From: Agrypnia vestita
Taxonomy: Eukaryota > Arthropoda > Insecta > Trichoptera > Phryganeidae
Length of the DNA: 64,000 nt
NCBI GenBank assembly: GCA_016648135.1
Contig: JADDOH010007979.1
Location: forward strand, 109,311 to 173,310
Reading direction: 5' to 3'
The position numbers were made by a program, and so were the translations under genes. Under the pieces are notes generated by a model. That model did no database searches, had not been told where the DNA came from, and was given only the letters and a program-made list of their open reading frames with translations. Each line of letters opens with the position of its first letter. Position 1 is the first letter of the stretch. Below, piece after piece: positions 1-10,070 of the stretch.

Positions 1-500
1 AGTCGAATGCTAATATAATAAAATTAACTAACTAACTACGTATTTATTCAGTCTCATTTCCAATACGATATCATTGGATGGGCAGGGGCATACAAAGTTT
101 CAAAACTTAGTAATTACTAAAAAAATGATAAAAAAATAATTTGAAGGAAAACTAAACGCTACCAACCCTTTAAAGAATTTAGCGTAGCAAAATAATAAAT
201 AAGGGTATATAAAAAAAATACATTAACCCAATATTCAAAAATAAAAACCAATTAAATTCTAAAGTGATTTTTGATCTACGAGTGAAAAGTAAAAAGATTA
301 GACATAGAGTTAACATCACAAAATTCAATTACACTTAAACTCAAAATCACTTTAGTTCTCTAGATATTAAATCTTTTAACAATCTCCCACTATCAATCAG
401 AAAAATAACTGTTACAATATTTTTATTTTTATTCGAAAAAATATGTGAACTAATCATTTTATAATCATTATCATAATAATCCATGTGAACATCAACTCCT
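1..500. other. A+T-rich DNA without recognisable feature
   Basis: Low-complexity A+T-rich sequence with no open frame that resembles a protein, no tRNA-like box and no repeat that I could match elsewhere in the window. Confidence 0.6.
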
Positions 501-898
501 ACTTTAGGTATCTTGAAACAACAGAAATGCGTATGCTTAAATGGTCGGCTGGGGTAACAACGAAATAAAGGGTTAAAAGTTTACGCATTGACGGTAGCCT
601 GGGCGTCATGAACATAAACAGTAATCTGGAGGAACAGCAGCTGAGATGGTACGGGCATCTAAGACGGAGATCTCCAGACCACACGGTGAAGCAGGCAAAG
701 TCTATGGAGCTTCATCGACAGTCATCCAGTGGAAGACCAAAGAATACCTGGATGACTCCAAAATCCTACAAAAAACTGCCTGGATGAAAGCGATACACAG
801 AACCGAAGAAAATACAGCCTAAGAATGCAAAAAGCCAGCACCAATAGCCTACATAAGCAATTAGTTGGGACAGTGCAAGAAAGTAGAAGTAGAAGATA
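501..898 (+). pseudogene. LINE ORF2 3'-terminal fragment, RTE/Jockey-like tail
   Basis: Conceptual translation, with frame jumps, gives fragments typical of the C-terminus of insect non-LTR reverse transcriptases: LETTEMRMLKWSAGVT near the left end, then EEQQLRWYGHLRRRSPDH, then SGRPKNTWMT. The order (thumb-like segment, the RWxGH motif, a GRPKxTW basic patch) is what this tail shows in intact elements. The fragment ends in a repeated AGAAGTAGAAG run that may be the 3' tail. The same family recurs at 39437-39750 and 61471-61637. Several frameshifts make it non-coding. It is 5' truncated, as usual for target-primed reverse transcription. Confidence 0.75.
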
Positions 899-2194
899 TG
901 AATGTCTGTTTATACTAAACGTCTCTACCTTGTACTCCCAACATCATCGATACTAGCAATAAATTTTCAAAGTAACTTTACTATATTGTTTTGAATTTTA
1001 TTCAATTTTACTATATTGTATAATGAAAATATTTAAAAAATTTAGTATAGGTATATGTAAATGAATGAACGATTCAATTTAATTTTGTATTATTTAGATT
1101 CCTTATATTCTTGTTCTTCATACCAAACCAAATTATGTACATGCTAATACAATCGAAGAAACGATTTTTCATCATAACTTTTCTTTTTAGTCAATAACTT
1201 CTATACAATTTCAAAAAATATATCCACTTATAGAAATAAAATTTAACGCATTATCAATCAATAATTTGTACCAAAATAAATATTGTGTATTATGAATGAA
1301 GAGACGTGGGTCGGGACATATCCAAAATTCCAAGATACATACCTAAGAATCCATAATGGTACTCGAAAGAATGCGGTTCACCTTTGGTGGGTGACCCTTG
1401 TGAGGGTGGTACAAGGCAGTTGGGTATCTCACGTGAACAGGGCTGGATTGGGAGGGGCGCGGGACACGTGGTACGTGCTGAAATAATTTCGTTAATAAAT
1501 TTTGGCGAGAGAGAAAATGTTAATTTACTTTGGGAACGTGTTTCACATTTATGTTCCGGCGGAGAATTAATTACGAAAATATATATTGAATATTCAAGTT
1601 TGAGGAAACTTTACAGAGTGATTTCACTGCGAGGAGGTTTTACGAACACAGTTTTGAATTGTCAGAGAAGTAATGAATGCTGAATATAAAGCTTATTAGA
1701 GAAAATAAAAAGGGAAGGAAAATTTTGCCGGACAAACAATTTATGATTGGTTTATCGCAATACCCTTCACATTTATGCTGACCAACAAAAAAGGCTTTCA
1801 TCGATTTCGCTTCAATTTGTAATGCACCCAGAATAATATAAAGGTCTTCATTTTATTCTCCCATGCGGATTAATCTACCTTCATAAATAAATCAAAATCT
1901 GAGAGTTGAAAATGGTAAAAAATATTATTTTATTATTTCATTATTATTGTAACAATATTTTATTTAATAATAATTTAAAAAAAGTTAATACAGCACAGTT
2001 TCAAGACCTGGAAGAGTTCTTGGTTCGTATTCTTTTGATAAACAAATAATTTAGCAATAGACAGATTTTTTTAGTTTACCTTTCTATATTTTATTGTTTA
2101 GTCTTATTTATTTTCAACGTTTTCGAAGTACTTAAATTGAAATTACTTAAAAATGTGTTTTCTTTTGAAATATTGTTTGTTTACGTTGCAAAAC
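899..2194. other. Intergenic; one G+C-richer patch at about 1290-1480
   Basis: Mostly A+T-rich. At 1290-1480 base composition rises and two short overlapping frames (1283-1486 and 1384-1683, plus) stay open, but neither product resembles a family I know and both can be explained by chance. No repeat partner seen in the window. Confidence 0.5.
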
Positions 2195-2475
2195 AAAGTC
2201 AGATGTTGTTTCGACAGAAGTGAAACCACAGAAAGCTAAATAGACAGCAGGCGATATCGCAGACTAACGGCGCGAGTGGGGTACCACCTACGTGTGAAAT
2301 TTTCAAGTGCGAAACTGAGTGATAAAAACGACGTGCATCAGTATACCAGAGACAAGTGGAATATTGTTGAGAAATATTGAAGCGAATTAAATTAATGTAA
2401 ATTGCAGAATAGTACTCCAGATAAGTTCGTATCCAATGACTTATCAAATGGGGATAAATAAAAGTTTGTTAGATA
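2195..2475 (+). mobile_element. LTR-like block, family L1 (solo or decayed)
   Basis: A G+C-richer block with a GCGAGTG...TAC...ACGTGNGAAATT stretch near 2270-2300 and a GATAAATAAAAGTTT run (candidate polyadenylation signal) near 2453-2467. The same two landmarks, in the same order and at similar spacing, occur at about 17640-17965 and 48050-48310, so this is a dispersed repeat. The arrangement resembles an insect LTR (body, AATAAA, short tail), but I see no primer-binding site, no gag/pol next to it and no clear TG...CA ends. A non-LTR origin is possible. Confidence 0.35.
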
Positions 2476-3236
2476 AATTTTTAAGCACCCATGATTTAAA
2501 TTATTTTATAATAGTACCAGGAAGTAGGTACTAGCCCAAACATCTGAGGCAAATTTTCATTTTTGATGTGTAATATCTTTACGCTCGATTTGCGATTAAT
2601 TTTGTGAAAGCGACAAGGGATTTTTTTTTCATTCCTAATTCCAATTTAGAATTAATTAATTTTATTCGACATATCCAACTTTGATGCGTCGGAAGAAAAT
2701 GTCAAATTTAATAAATAAGGCTTGTGTTGAGATAAGATTTTTAATATCTCCGAGTAACTTTGGCTTAGAAATAAACTGTTACACAAAAATAATATACAAC
2801 ATAATATTATATATTCTGACAAAAAAATTGTTTTAAAAGAATAAAAGTTCTTTTGAGTATTTCAGTTCATTAAATTATAATAAACAAACAGCGAATTTTA
2901 TTTTTTAAATATGTTCATTGCATCGTTGGTAAAGTAATTAGTAATTTTTTTCAAAATATGAATAAATCACAGTTTTTCAGATATCATCTCCAAATGTCTG
3001 AAAGAGCGAGTTTAGAGAAAAATGCAAATGTATAATGTAATTCGTTTAAGACTTCACCAATCACGCTAGATTTAAATTGCTATTATTCAGCCAATTTTCT
3101 GAATTTTTATAAAAGGGATGTGAAAAAGAAAAGCTTCAAGCTGTAAGAAAATACAGAATAATCATATTTTTAATGTCAATGTGATAAAATCGCTTAAACA
3201 GATAAAATATTTTAACAATATATTTATATGAACGTA
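2476..3236. other. A+T-rich intergenic DNA, nothing recognised
   Basis: No open frame of interest, no repeat partner and no structured element that I could support. Confidence 0.6.
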
Positions 3237-3341
3237 TGTTCTAAGAACACAGTTACTGGATTTGGTCCCCAGAGGGATGATTAATTAATTAAGGGTAAAT
3301 TATAGAAGTCTCACAGAGACGAAGCTATTTATATATGAGAA
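3237..3341 (+). repeat. R1 repeat, left-end fragment
   Basis: Begins with a GTTCTAAGAACACAG near-palindrome and continues to CTCACAGAGACGAAGC. The same sequence order is found in the other R1 copies (6766-7075, 8892-9218 and, reversed, 12121-12392 and 23592-23862). This copy is cut short where SINE-C sequence begins. Confidence 0.75.
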
Positions 3342-3500
3342 AAGTGGATAACGCGCCATTCACGGATAGAGTAGAATTCCGTTGGTTCGAATCCCGGTAG
3401 CAGTTACAATATTTTTTCGTTAATTTGATTTTTCTGCAAGTCTTTTCTAATTGCTTAGCAAATTTGTTAAACAATAAATTATTCCTGCCACAAATTTATC
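3342..3500 (+). mobile_element. SINE-C, tRNA-derived SINE copy
   Basis: Starts with a tRNA-like half (about 3342-3402) that contains a good RNA polymerase III B box, GGTTCGAATCC, followed by an A+T-rich body. The same tRNA-like half and the same body are present in reverse at 16140-16305, which shows that the two form one family. The A box is weak. Confidence 0.65.
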
Positions 3501-4454
3501 AATTTACATTTTTAATTTTAAGATAAATACCGATTTTTAATATTTATAATATAAAACAATATATTAGACACAATAACATGAATATCTTTCAAGATTATTT
3601 TTAAAACTGAAATAGAAGTAGAACCGGTTTACGTAAAAATTTATGCTTTTTTATGTCATTTTAAATTAATTTTACTGTCCTTTTGATAAACAAATATGAT
3701 TATTTATTTTTTATTTGCTGTTGAATTTATATTTTTAAGCATATGGTGAATATATTTGAGATGACTAAACATGTTCTTCTCTCACAGTTGTGAATGCGAA
3801 TAAAATATATAAATATACTGAAGTATTCAAAATTCCGATGTAGGGCAGCAAGTTATTTGATTTGGTAATTTTTCTAAAAATTTCCCATCAGCTCCGTGAT
3901 GTTGGCAACACTGCTGATAGGAAACGGGGGTAGCTTCAGGGGGTGGCAATCGATTGATCGGCCGCGGGGATGTTTCCCCCGCCCGCCCCCCGCCGCAGCG
4001 AGACCTCCGAAGGGTGTGAATCTGCCAAAGGCCGGAATTAACTGCCGGTAAAACGAAATAAAAGATTTGATTTGGCATCTGGATTTATTAATTTATTTTA
4101 AAGGACGAAGGTATCTAAGAAATCTTTGAAACATTTTATAAATTGAATCATCTGATTAGTTTCGAAACAGAATTCTTTGATTTCGATTGATTTTGCAAGT
4201 TATATATTTTTTTTATTTTTCGTTTCTTCTTCTTGTTCTTCGTTGTGCTCTTAACGGTCACAGATAAAGATAACAACACAGAAGAAACTATATATTTTCA
4301 TCTATTCCAAGCTGTAAAATTCCTGACGGCTTCTTGAAACGAGCTTTCATTTATTATTTGAATGATTATTTAATTCCATATATTTATATGGCCTAATATA
4401 TGATTTTACATGTTATATTACATCAAAACACATTGTTAACTGGCCATCAAATTT
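3501..4454. other. Intergenic; G+C-rich island at 3885-4045
   Basis: Flanks are A+T-rich and featureless. At 3885-4045 there is a sharp G+C-rich island with a run of C and G (about 3970-4000). A minus-strand frame stays open across it (3827-4078), but its product is low-complexity and unlike any family I know. The island has no repeat partner here, so host regulatory DNA or a remnant exon are the options. Confidence 0.45.
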
Positions 4455-4765
4455 GAATCCTGATGAAGAAATTGAGAGCAAGTATCCAGGCTGCTGAGAT
4501 GAGTTTTCTAAGGGGGATAGCGGGAGTCACACTGATGGACAGAGTGAGAAGTGCTCACATCACTAGTGAGGTGGCTTGGACATGTGCTGAGAATGCCAGA
4601 GGAATGAATACCAAATAGAATCCTCTTGACAACCTCGGAAGGAAGATGGCTGGTGGGTGCCTCACATTAAGCTGAGCAAGACAGGGGAATATGGAAGCAT
4701 CTTGTCGAGTCTTTGGGCCCCCGACCCTACTAGGTCAAGGAGATGAAGATGATGATGATGACGAA
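4455..4765 (+). pseudogene. LINE ORF2 3'-terminal fragment, second family
   Basis: In two frames the sequence gives ASIQAAEMSFLRGIAGVT, then MDRVRS, then RWLGHVLRMPEE, the standard C-terminal signature of a non-LTR reverse transcriptase ORF2. The family differs from the 501-898 one: the residues around RWLGHV are typical of another clade. A GATGAAGATGATGATGATGA run at 4741-4760 may be its simple 3' tail. Frameshifts and stops interrupt it. Confidence 0.7.
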
Positions 4766-5284
4766 CACATCGTTAACGTCAAAACACTGAAACATACCGG
4801 AGGTTCCAAGCTCGATTCCTAGAAAGGTGTGATTTTCTCCTTTTTGAGAAGTGTTTTGTCCACATTAATTGAACTTCATAGTTGTTGTAGCGTTGAAAAT
4901 TAAAATAAAAAATAAAATCATAATTATAAAATTAAAATTATAGTTTTACTTCATAAACTATTAACACTCTTATTTAAATTCTTTTATTTTCACTATATCT
5001 GTGTTAGGCTGTCGAAAATGTAGAGTCCTTTGTATATGAAAGTCTTACACAATGTCGCCAGTTTTTGTACTGTATGAATTAAAATCCTTATTTAGTTTCA
5101 TTCCCTTGTGAAAGTATTTTGGCAATATTCCATGTCTAATGTTAAATATTTATAACAACATTATATTTTATTATTTGTCGCAGACTTCACTAGTTGGTGG
5201 CTCTGCTTCATCCCACCAGCCTCCATTGCATCCGTAACATTTTTCAACATTTATGTAATATTAAAAAGCTAACCCATAAAAAAT
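4766..5284. other. A+T-rich intergenic DNA, nothing recognised
   Basis: Short G+C-richer words near 5180-5240 but no frame or repeat that I can assign. Confidence 0.5.
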
Positions 5285-5925
5285 AAGTTTTTATTATACT
5301 CCCTTTCTCATTTGTATTGTTTCCAATTTGATATTGAATCAACATAATTTCATGTCGAAAATCTATTCCATGTATATTATTATCCTTATAACTTATAGAA
5401 TATTGAAAACTTAATAATTGGTGGCTCGAGTCAGACTAATTGATACAAATTTCGCGCCTTTTCCACATGTTGAGCTCCTTTCTCATTTGTATGGTTTCCA
5501 CTTTAAAAAAAAAGTTTAAATTTCGAAAAATCCAAAATTATACTATAGTATAGAGTAGCTTGTTGGTCTTGTGGTTAGGACTCTCGCCTCGTGATCCAAA
5601 GGTCGCGGGTTCGAACCTCACCCCAGATTAGCAAGTTAGTCCTATTTTCATAGCACAAGCGTTTAGCTTAGTTTGAAAATAGTAAGAATATTGATGTGAC
5701 ACGTGTTCCGTGTTCGCATCTCTATTTAAAAAAAAAAAAAAAAATTTTTTAAACGTAAATTTGTTAGACCATTTTTATCGTCTGAAAAGTTTCAGCTCGA
5801 TTAAATCACGGGAAAAGGGTTAAAAAACGATCCAAAGTTTTTTTGGCAGACAAGCAGAAGCTATGAGTTAAAAGAAATGGAGTAAAAAGTTACCCATAAG
5901 GGCCAGGTTTTTATTATACTCCCTT
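5285..5925 (+). repeat. R2 repeats, TACTCCCTTT-ended, interrupted by SINE-A
   Basis: The block opens with TTATACTCCCTTTCTCATTT, repeats a similar start near 5476, and resumes after the SINE with TTTCAGCTCGATTAAATCACG and ...GGAGTAAAAAG near 5878-5890. The same internal words occur at 5895-6312 and, reversed, at 21820-22172. The ends are inverted relative to each other (TACTCCCTTT against AAAGGGAGTA in the better copies), so a non-autonomous terminal-inverted-repeat element is the likeliest class. SINE-A (5555-5744) interrupts it, so R2 was there first. Confidence 0.65.
5555..5744 (+). mobile_element. SINE-A, tRNA-derived SINE with poly(A) tail
   Basis: A complete-looking SINE. The tRNA-like head runs from GTAGCTTGTTGGTCTTGTGG (A-box region, with TGGTTAGGACTC like a tRNA D arm) to the B box GGGTTCGAACCTC at about 5607-5619. 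A tRNA-unrelated body follows, and the element ends in a run of more than ten A residues. Three more copies lie at 11703-11881, 22519-22701 and, strongly diverged, 56058-56190, all on the minus strand. The insertion splits an R2 repeat. A long intact poly(A) tail suggests that this is one of the younger copies. Confidence 0.88.
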
Positions 5926-6312
5926 TCTCATTTACTAGTGGAAAATGGTTTGGCGCTTAACCTACGCGTTGGGCTTCGGTCGGGCGACGCTACGAAAGGG
6001 AGTAATAATAAATTTCCAAAAATCCAAAATTATACTATAATCAGGTTTCGCGTCTACCAGACGCGTAGAAATATTTTCATACAACTTAATAATTTCTATG
6101 AAAATACCATTCAAAATTTGAAAAATCCAAAAATGTATTAATTTTTCTTAACGAAAAATTGATCTTCTTGATCGTTGCCACGAGTCTGCTTGCAAAGTTT
6201 CAGCTCGATTGGATCACAAGAAAGAGGTTTAAAATGAATCCAAAGTTTTTTCGTCAGATAAGAAGACAAGCAGACGCCACGAGTTAATATAAAGGGAGTA
6301 AAAAGGGCTGTC
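5895..6312 (+). repeat. R2 repeat, fuller copy with inverted ends
   Basis: Runs from TTATACTCCCTTTCTCATTT at the left to AAAGGGAGTAAAAAGGG at the right, so the ends form an inverted repeat. An internal ACGAAAGGGAGTAATAATAA at about 5992-6011 is a second end-like site, which suggests a compound or duplicated element. The short frame at 5938-6141 lies inside the repeat and looks like chance. Confidence 0.65.
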
Positions 6313-6765
6313 TATTCTGTGAGCTGCACATGGGATTACTCAGATTTCTAATCCATTTATCTTCCTGGGCTCGTAACGTTTCAGAGTCCATGTCCCCTGT
6401 ACCTGTAAATATACATGATAATATTTCTGTCTTGCTAAATTGTCAGTTCGTCCATCCGCCGAATAAATCTTTTTATTTTTAAAGACACCAGCAGACTACT
6501 AGGCATAAAATCCATAAAAAACAATACGTATCTTATTTCCAACTCAACGCAATATCCCAATTATTTTCGGCCTGCTCTTACGACATGCATATATTAAATA
6601 TATCATGTAATGCGATAATGTACGAATTGGCACATGTCCAGCACAGCGATTAAGCGTGTATAGTGTAAGTGGAGAGCAAGCAAAAAAAATTGTTTTATGC
6701 CTAAGAAAATTATCATGAATAAAAAGTTTGTATTATGTGAAATTAAAAACAATATTTTTATAATT
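6313..6765. other. Intergenic, nothing recognised
   Basis: Mixed composition; no frame, tRNA box or repeat partner that I could support. Confidence 0.5.
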
Positions 6766-7075
6766 TGTTCTGAGAACACGATTACTGGATTTATCCACTG
6801 CGAAATTTTTGTTTAATTAATATAAATTATAGAAGACTCACAGAGACGAAGCTTTTAATACAAGAAAAATATATTGAAGTGTTGGTAGGATGTCCCAGGC
6901 TCATGTGTGAGCTGGCTTAAGTGATCAATCTGCACAATGCAACATTCACCAATTCCACCGTAAGAACATCCACACATTGAATTTTTGAAAGTTATATATA
7001 CCTTTGTTCCAAATAGGAATCATCCGTATATTTCAAGGGGCTATGCTAGTGACATCTGCTGTCTCTTCTCATGAC
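6766..7075 (+). repeat. R1 repeat, near full-length
   Basis: Left end TTCTGAGAACACG, then CTCACAGAGACGAAGC, then GAGCTGGCTTAAGTGATCA, then TTCACCAATTCCACC, then a right end resembling GACATCTGCTGTCTCTTCTC. The same order of words defines R1 throughout the window. No coding capacity. About 310 bp. Confidence 0.75.
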
Positions 7076-7186
7076 TCAACTCCTCAATTCGTCCGCATGT
7101 CCTGCGAGTAATGTTGTTTGATTTTTCATTTATTGTTACAAAACTTTAAAAGATATTAGTATTTTGAGTGCACTGTTTGGATTATC

Positions 7187-7400
7187 ATAGAACTTTCACG
7201 AGCCTTCTAGAACATTCTCCTTCTAGAACTTTCAAGAAATTTATCGAATGCACACGAACCTTCTAGACACACCGACATATTCCGCCACTCAATTTAGTAC
7301 CTTATAGAACTTTCGGGATTTTTTTAGAACCTTCTCCTTCCAGAACTTTCTAAAGCAGGTCTTTTCGTAACCTTCTAGACTCACCGACACGCGCGCCTAT
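7187..7400. promoter_or_regulatory. Cluster of heat-shock-element-like sites in a diverged duplication
   Basis: At 7205-7217 the sequence is TTC-TA-GAA-CA-TTC, three perfectly phased 5-bp units. At 7221-7238 it is TTC-TA-GAA-CT-TTC-AA-GAA, four perfectly phased units. Further TTCTAGA or AGAACTTTC sites lie near 7189, 7260, 7306, 7326, 7340 and 7372. This is the known binding pattern of heat shock factor trimers (alternating nGAAn blocks). The stretch is built as two diverged copies of an approximately 100-bp unit (about 7187-7287 and 7303-7400), both ending in CCTTCTAGAC plus ACACCGACA or TCACCGACA. No heat-shock gene is visible nearby, so function is an inference. Confidence 0.5.
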
Positions 7401-8084
7401 TATGAAACAATCTGAAGCATTTGCGGCCTTCCCATAACAAGAAAATGCGCTAGAAAGCACATTTTCGTCACCCACTCCCACCCACGCTATCACATAACAC
7501 CAAGGGCTATCCACCACCATAACCACCGGTAGGTGGTTGTGAAAACTTGGCGGGTAGGGAAACATGGGTTATTGATTATAATGTTCAGCTTTTGTAATGA
7601 ATAACAATTTGCATCATATGTTGGTATCGTTTTCAATATTATTTTAAGGTACATTTCCGCACTTTCTTTATTTTAATGAAGTAAGTAGGTATACAAAATA
7701 AATATTCCTATTAGTATATTTATTGAAATGCCTATGTTTATTAACATCATAAAAACTTTTGGATTTTTTTTTTAAACTTGAATGAACGACGTAATGTATT
7801 CGTTATATATTTTAATGAAAATAAATTTTTATTGATATGTTGCGTATTTAAAAAAATATATTATAAAATTAAAATAAATATCATGAATCTCATAGGAGGA
7901 TTAATTGTAAAAAATGTCCGAGGAAAATCTCTCGAGAAAAAATATAGTTAGGTATATATTTTTTAATTCTTGTTTATAATTTCATTTTTGTTATTTACTT
8001 ATTGTCTTTATTGAATCAGTTATATAAAAAATATTTTTAATACAGAAGCACCTAAGCGGAATATTTAATATAAAAAATATTCAA
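7401..8084. other. Intergenic; no assignable feature
   Basis: The left part (7400-7560) is less A+T-rich and holds a minus-strand frame (7350-7565) whose product I do not recognise and which overlaps the duplicated site cluster. The remainder is A+T-rich. Confidence 0.45.
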
Positions 8085-8350
8085 TTGATGTATATTATAG
8101 ATGTCTCACAGAGACGGAACGTGGCGTATAATTGAAATATATACAATTTCCAAAAATTAATAGACATGGTATTCTATCATGGGTGGAAATGGCGAACGTT
8201 ACATATGTGTAAAGTGATCACTTAAGCCAACCGTACGATAGGTCGTGAGTACTATGTACACCCATAAAGACTACTATACTTGCCCTTCCTTAATAGAAAA
8301 ATATACAGCTTCGTCTCTGTGAGACATCTATAATATACATTAATTAAAAA
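8085..8350. repeat. R1 repeat in palindromic form
   Basis: Both ends carry the same R1 segment in opposite orientation: left TATATTATAGATGTCTCACA plus GAGACG, right CGTCTC plus TGTGAGACATCTATAATATA. The interior keeps R1 words such as GTAAAGTGATCACTTAAGCC. It behaves like a foldback derivative of the R1 family, about 265 bp. Confidence 0.75.
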
Positions 8351-8891
8351 ATATTCGTTTACTATAAATATTTCAACACCGAGAATAATTATACAGAACA
8401 ATCCCACACACATAAAAAATTCTAATTTCCCATATATTATTTCTTACGTGAAATGTTCCAAAATATGATTATTATTTTAGTATTAATGAGGAAACCAAAA
8501 TAGACCGAGTTGTATGATCAGATATATCAAGAAGTTTGTGTATCAAGAAGTATTATATTACCCACATTTACTTTACGAACGAGTTAATAAATTTGTGAGA
8601 TTATTAAATAAATAGGCACATTATATTATACGTTCTTGAATTTATAATATTTATTGAGTTATATAATATTTGTATTAGATTACTCGTAATAAGGAATATT
8701 AAAGCTAATTATTAATTTTCTTTGTAAAATTAATTAAATCGAAGATGAAGTAAAATACTAGGATAAATAAATATAAAAAATCATCGTGTTCCTTTGTTGT
8801 TATGACTTATATATGTATTTAATGAGTAGAGTTTGCTGAAAATTTATCAATCTGTATCTTTCACAAACATTTTATATGTATGTACCTATAT
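8351..8891. other. A+T-rich intergenic DNA, nothing recognised
   Basis: No frame or repeat partner seen. Confidence 0.6.
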
Positions 8892-9218
8892 ACTTTCTGA
8901 GAACGCAGTTACTAAATTTTGTCCCAGAAGGATTCTCAAAAAATTAAGCTAAATTATTGAAGTCTCACAGAGACGAATCTACTTATATGAGAAACATGTA
9001 TGAAAGACTTTTTAATGGATGGCCCAGGGCTTACAACCCGTATGAGCTGGCTTAAGTGATCACTATACACAGTGCAACGTTCACCAATTCCATTGTAAGA
9101 ATATCCAAATATTACCAATTTTTTTAAAGTAGGTACTATATATGTTCAAACTGAATCTGAAAACCTTTCATTTATTTAAAGGAACTATACTAGAGACATC
9201 TATAGTCTATTCTCACAA
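8892..9218 (+). repeat. R1 repeat, near full-length
   Basis: Left end TTTCTGAGAACGCAGTTACT, then CTCACAGAGACGAATC, the GAGCTGGCTTAAGTGATCAC centre, TTCACCAATTCCATTG, and a right end AGAGACATCTATAGTC. It is the most complete plus-strand copy and is useful for defining the consensus. Confidence 0.75.
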
Positions 9219-9423
9219 ACTAGTACATATATTTTGTTGGTAATGATACCCTTATGCTTTGAAGTAGAGTTTTAAGCAATATTATTTTTAATGTTTATTA
9301 TTTATCTTCTGAATTATTTAACATGTATACGAGAACACACCTGAAAATCAGTATTTTCAATTTTTTAACTCTTTTCATACACCAGTATATTTTTAAACAA
9401 TATTTTTATATGTGGGTATTAGG

Positions 9424-9563
9424 TACGTTCTGAGAACACATTAACTCGATTGTGTTCCCGAAATCTATGTACTATTTCCTTGGGCCATCCTATAAAAAGA
9501 CTTCCATATATGTTTCTCAAATAAATAGTTTCGCGTCTGTGAGAATTTATAATTTAGCTTATA
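9424..9563. repeat. R1 repeat, rearranged short copy
   Basis: Starts with the R1 left end (GTTCTGAGAACACATTAACT) in plus orientation and then switches to R1 sequence in minus orientation (GACTTCCATATATGTTTCTC, then CGCGTCTGTGAG). It is a second inverted junction within this family. The short frame at 9452-9634 lies over it and is not a gene. Confidence 0.65.
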
Positions 9564-9998
9564 TTTATCACATTTATAAAAAATTATTTGCTAGAAAATG
9601 TGTATCGGGCTTTTTAGATTATGTAGATATGTAAAATTATTATAAATTAATCAAGACATACCACAAATAGGTACCGTATAGATTCTTAATTCACAAAATA
9701 ATTTATTTACTTACATAACGATATGTAAAATAAAATATTTTAATTTGCAACACATGCGCAAAATACGGCTTTTTAATCATAAAAATGAAGTTTCAAAAAA
9801 AATTTCAGATCGTATATGGGCTTTGAGTAAAATACGTATTTACCATGGCAATATAATGACGCATTTGTTTAGCCATATATTTTAATGAAATTAATTTCTA
9901 GTAAGACATTTTTTAGGGGAGGTGAGGGTGTATATTTGCACACTAAAAAGTAAGATATAATGAACTGAAGAATCCCAATATAAAATACTTAAAAAAAT
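9564..9998. other. A+T-rich intergenic DNA, nothing recognised
   Basis: No assignable feature. Confidence 0.6.
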
Positions 9999-10070
9999 GT
10001 TAGGTTAGGTTAAGTTAGGTTATGACACAAATGCTTCATTCCCATTGCCTAACCTAACCTACTAACTAAC
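9999..10070. repeat. Inverted TTAGG-type runs
   Basis: GTTAGGTTAGGTTAAGTTAGG at the left and CCTAACCTAACCTACTAAC about 25 bp to its right form an inverted repeat. TTAGG is the canonical insect telomere unit, but the run here is only about four imperfect units per arm. Such pairs are common as dispersed insect repeats, so an interstitial telomere is only one reading. A shorter similar pair lies at about 58685-58720. Confidence 0.6.

Noticed and set aside
5555..5744. Functional tRNA gene
   Set aside because: The A and B boxes are good but no acceptor stem closes, and the sequence is followed by a repeated body and poly(A): a SINE.
9999..10070. True telomere or chromosome end
   Set aside because: Only a few imperfect units in inverted arrangement within ordinary sequence.
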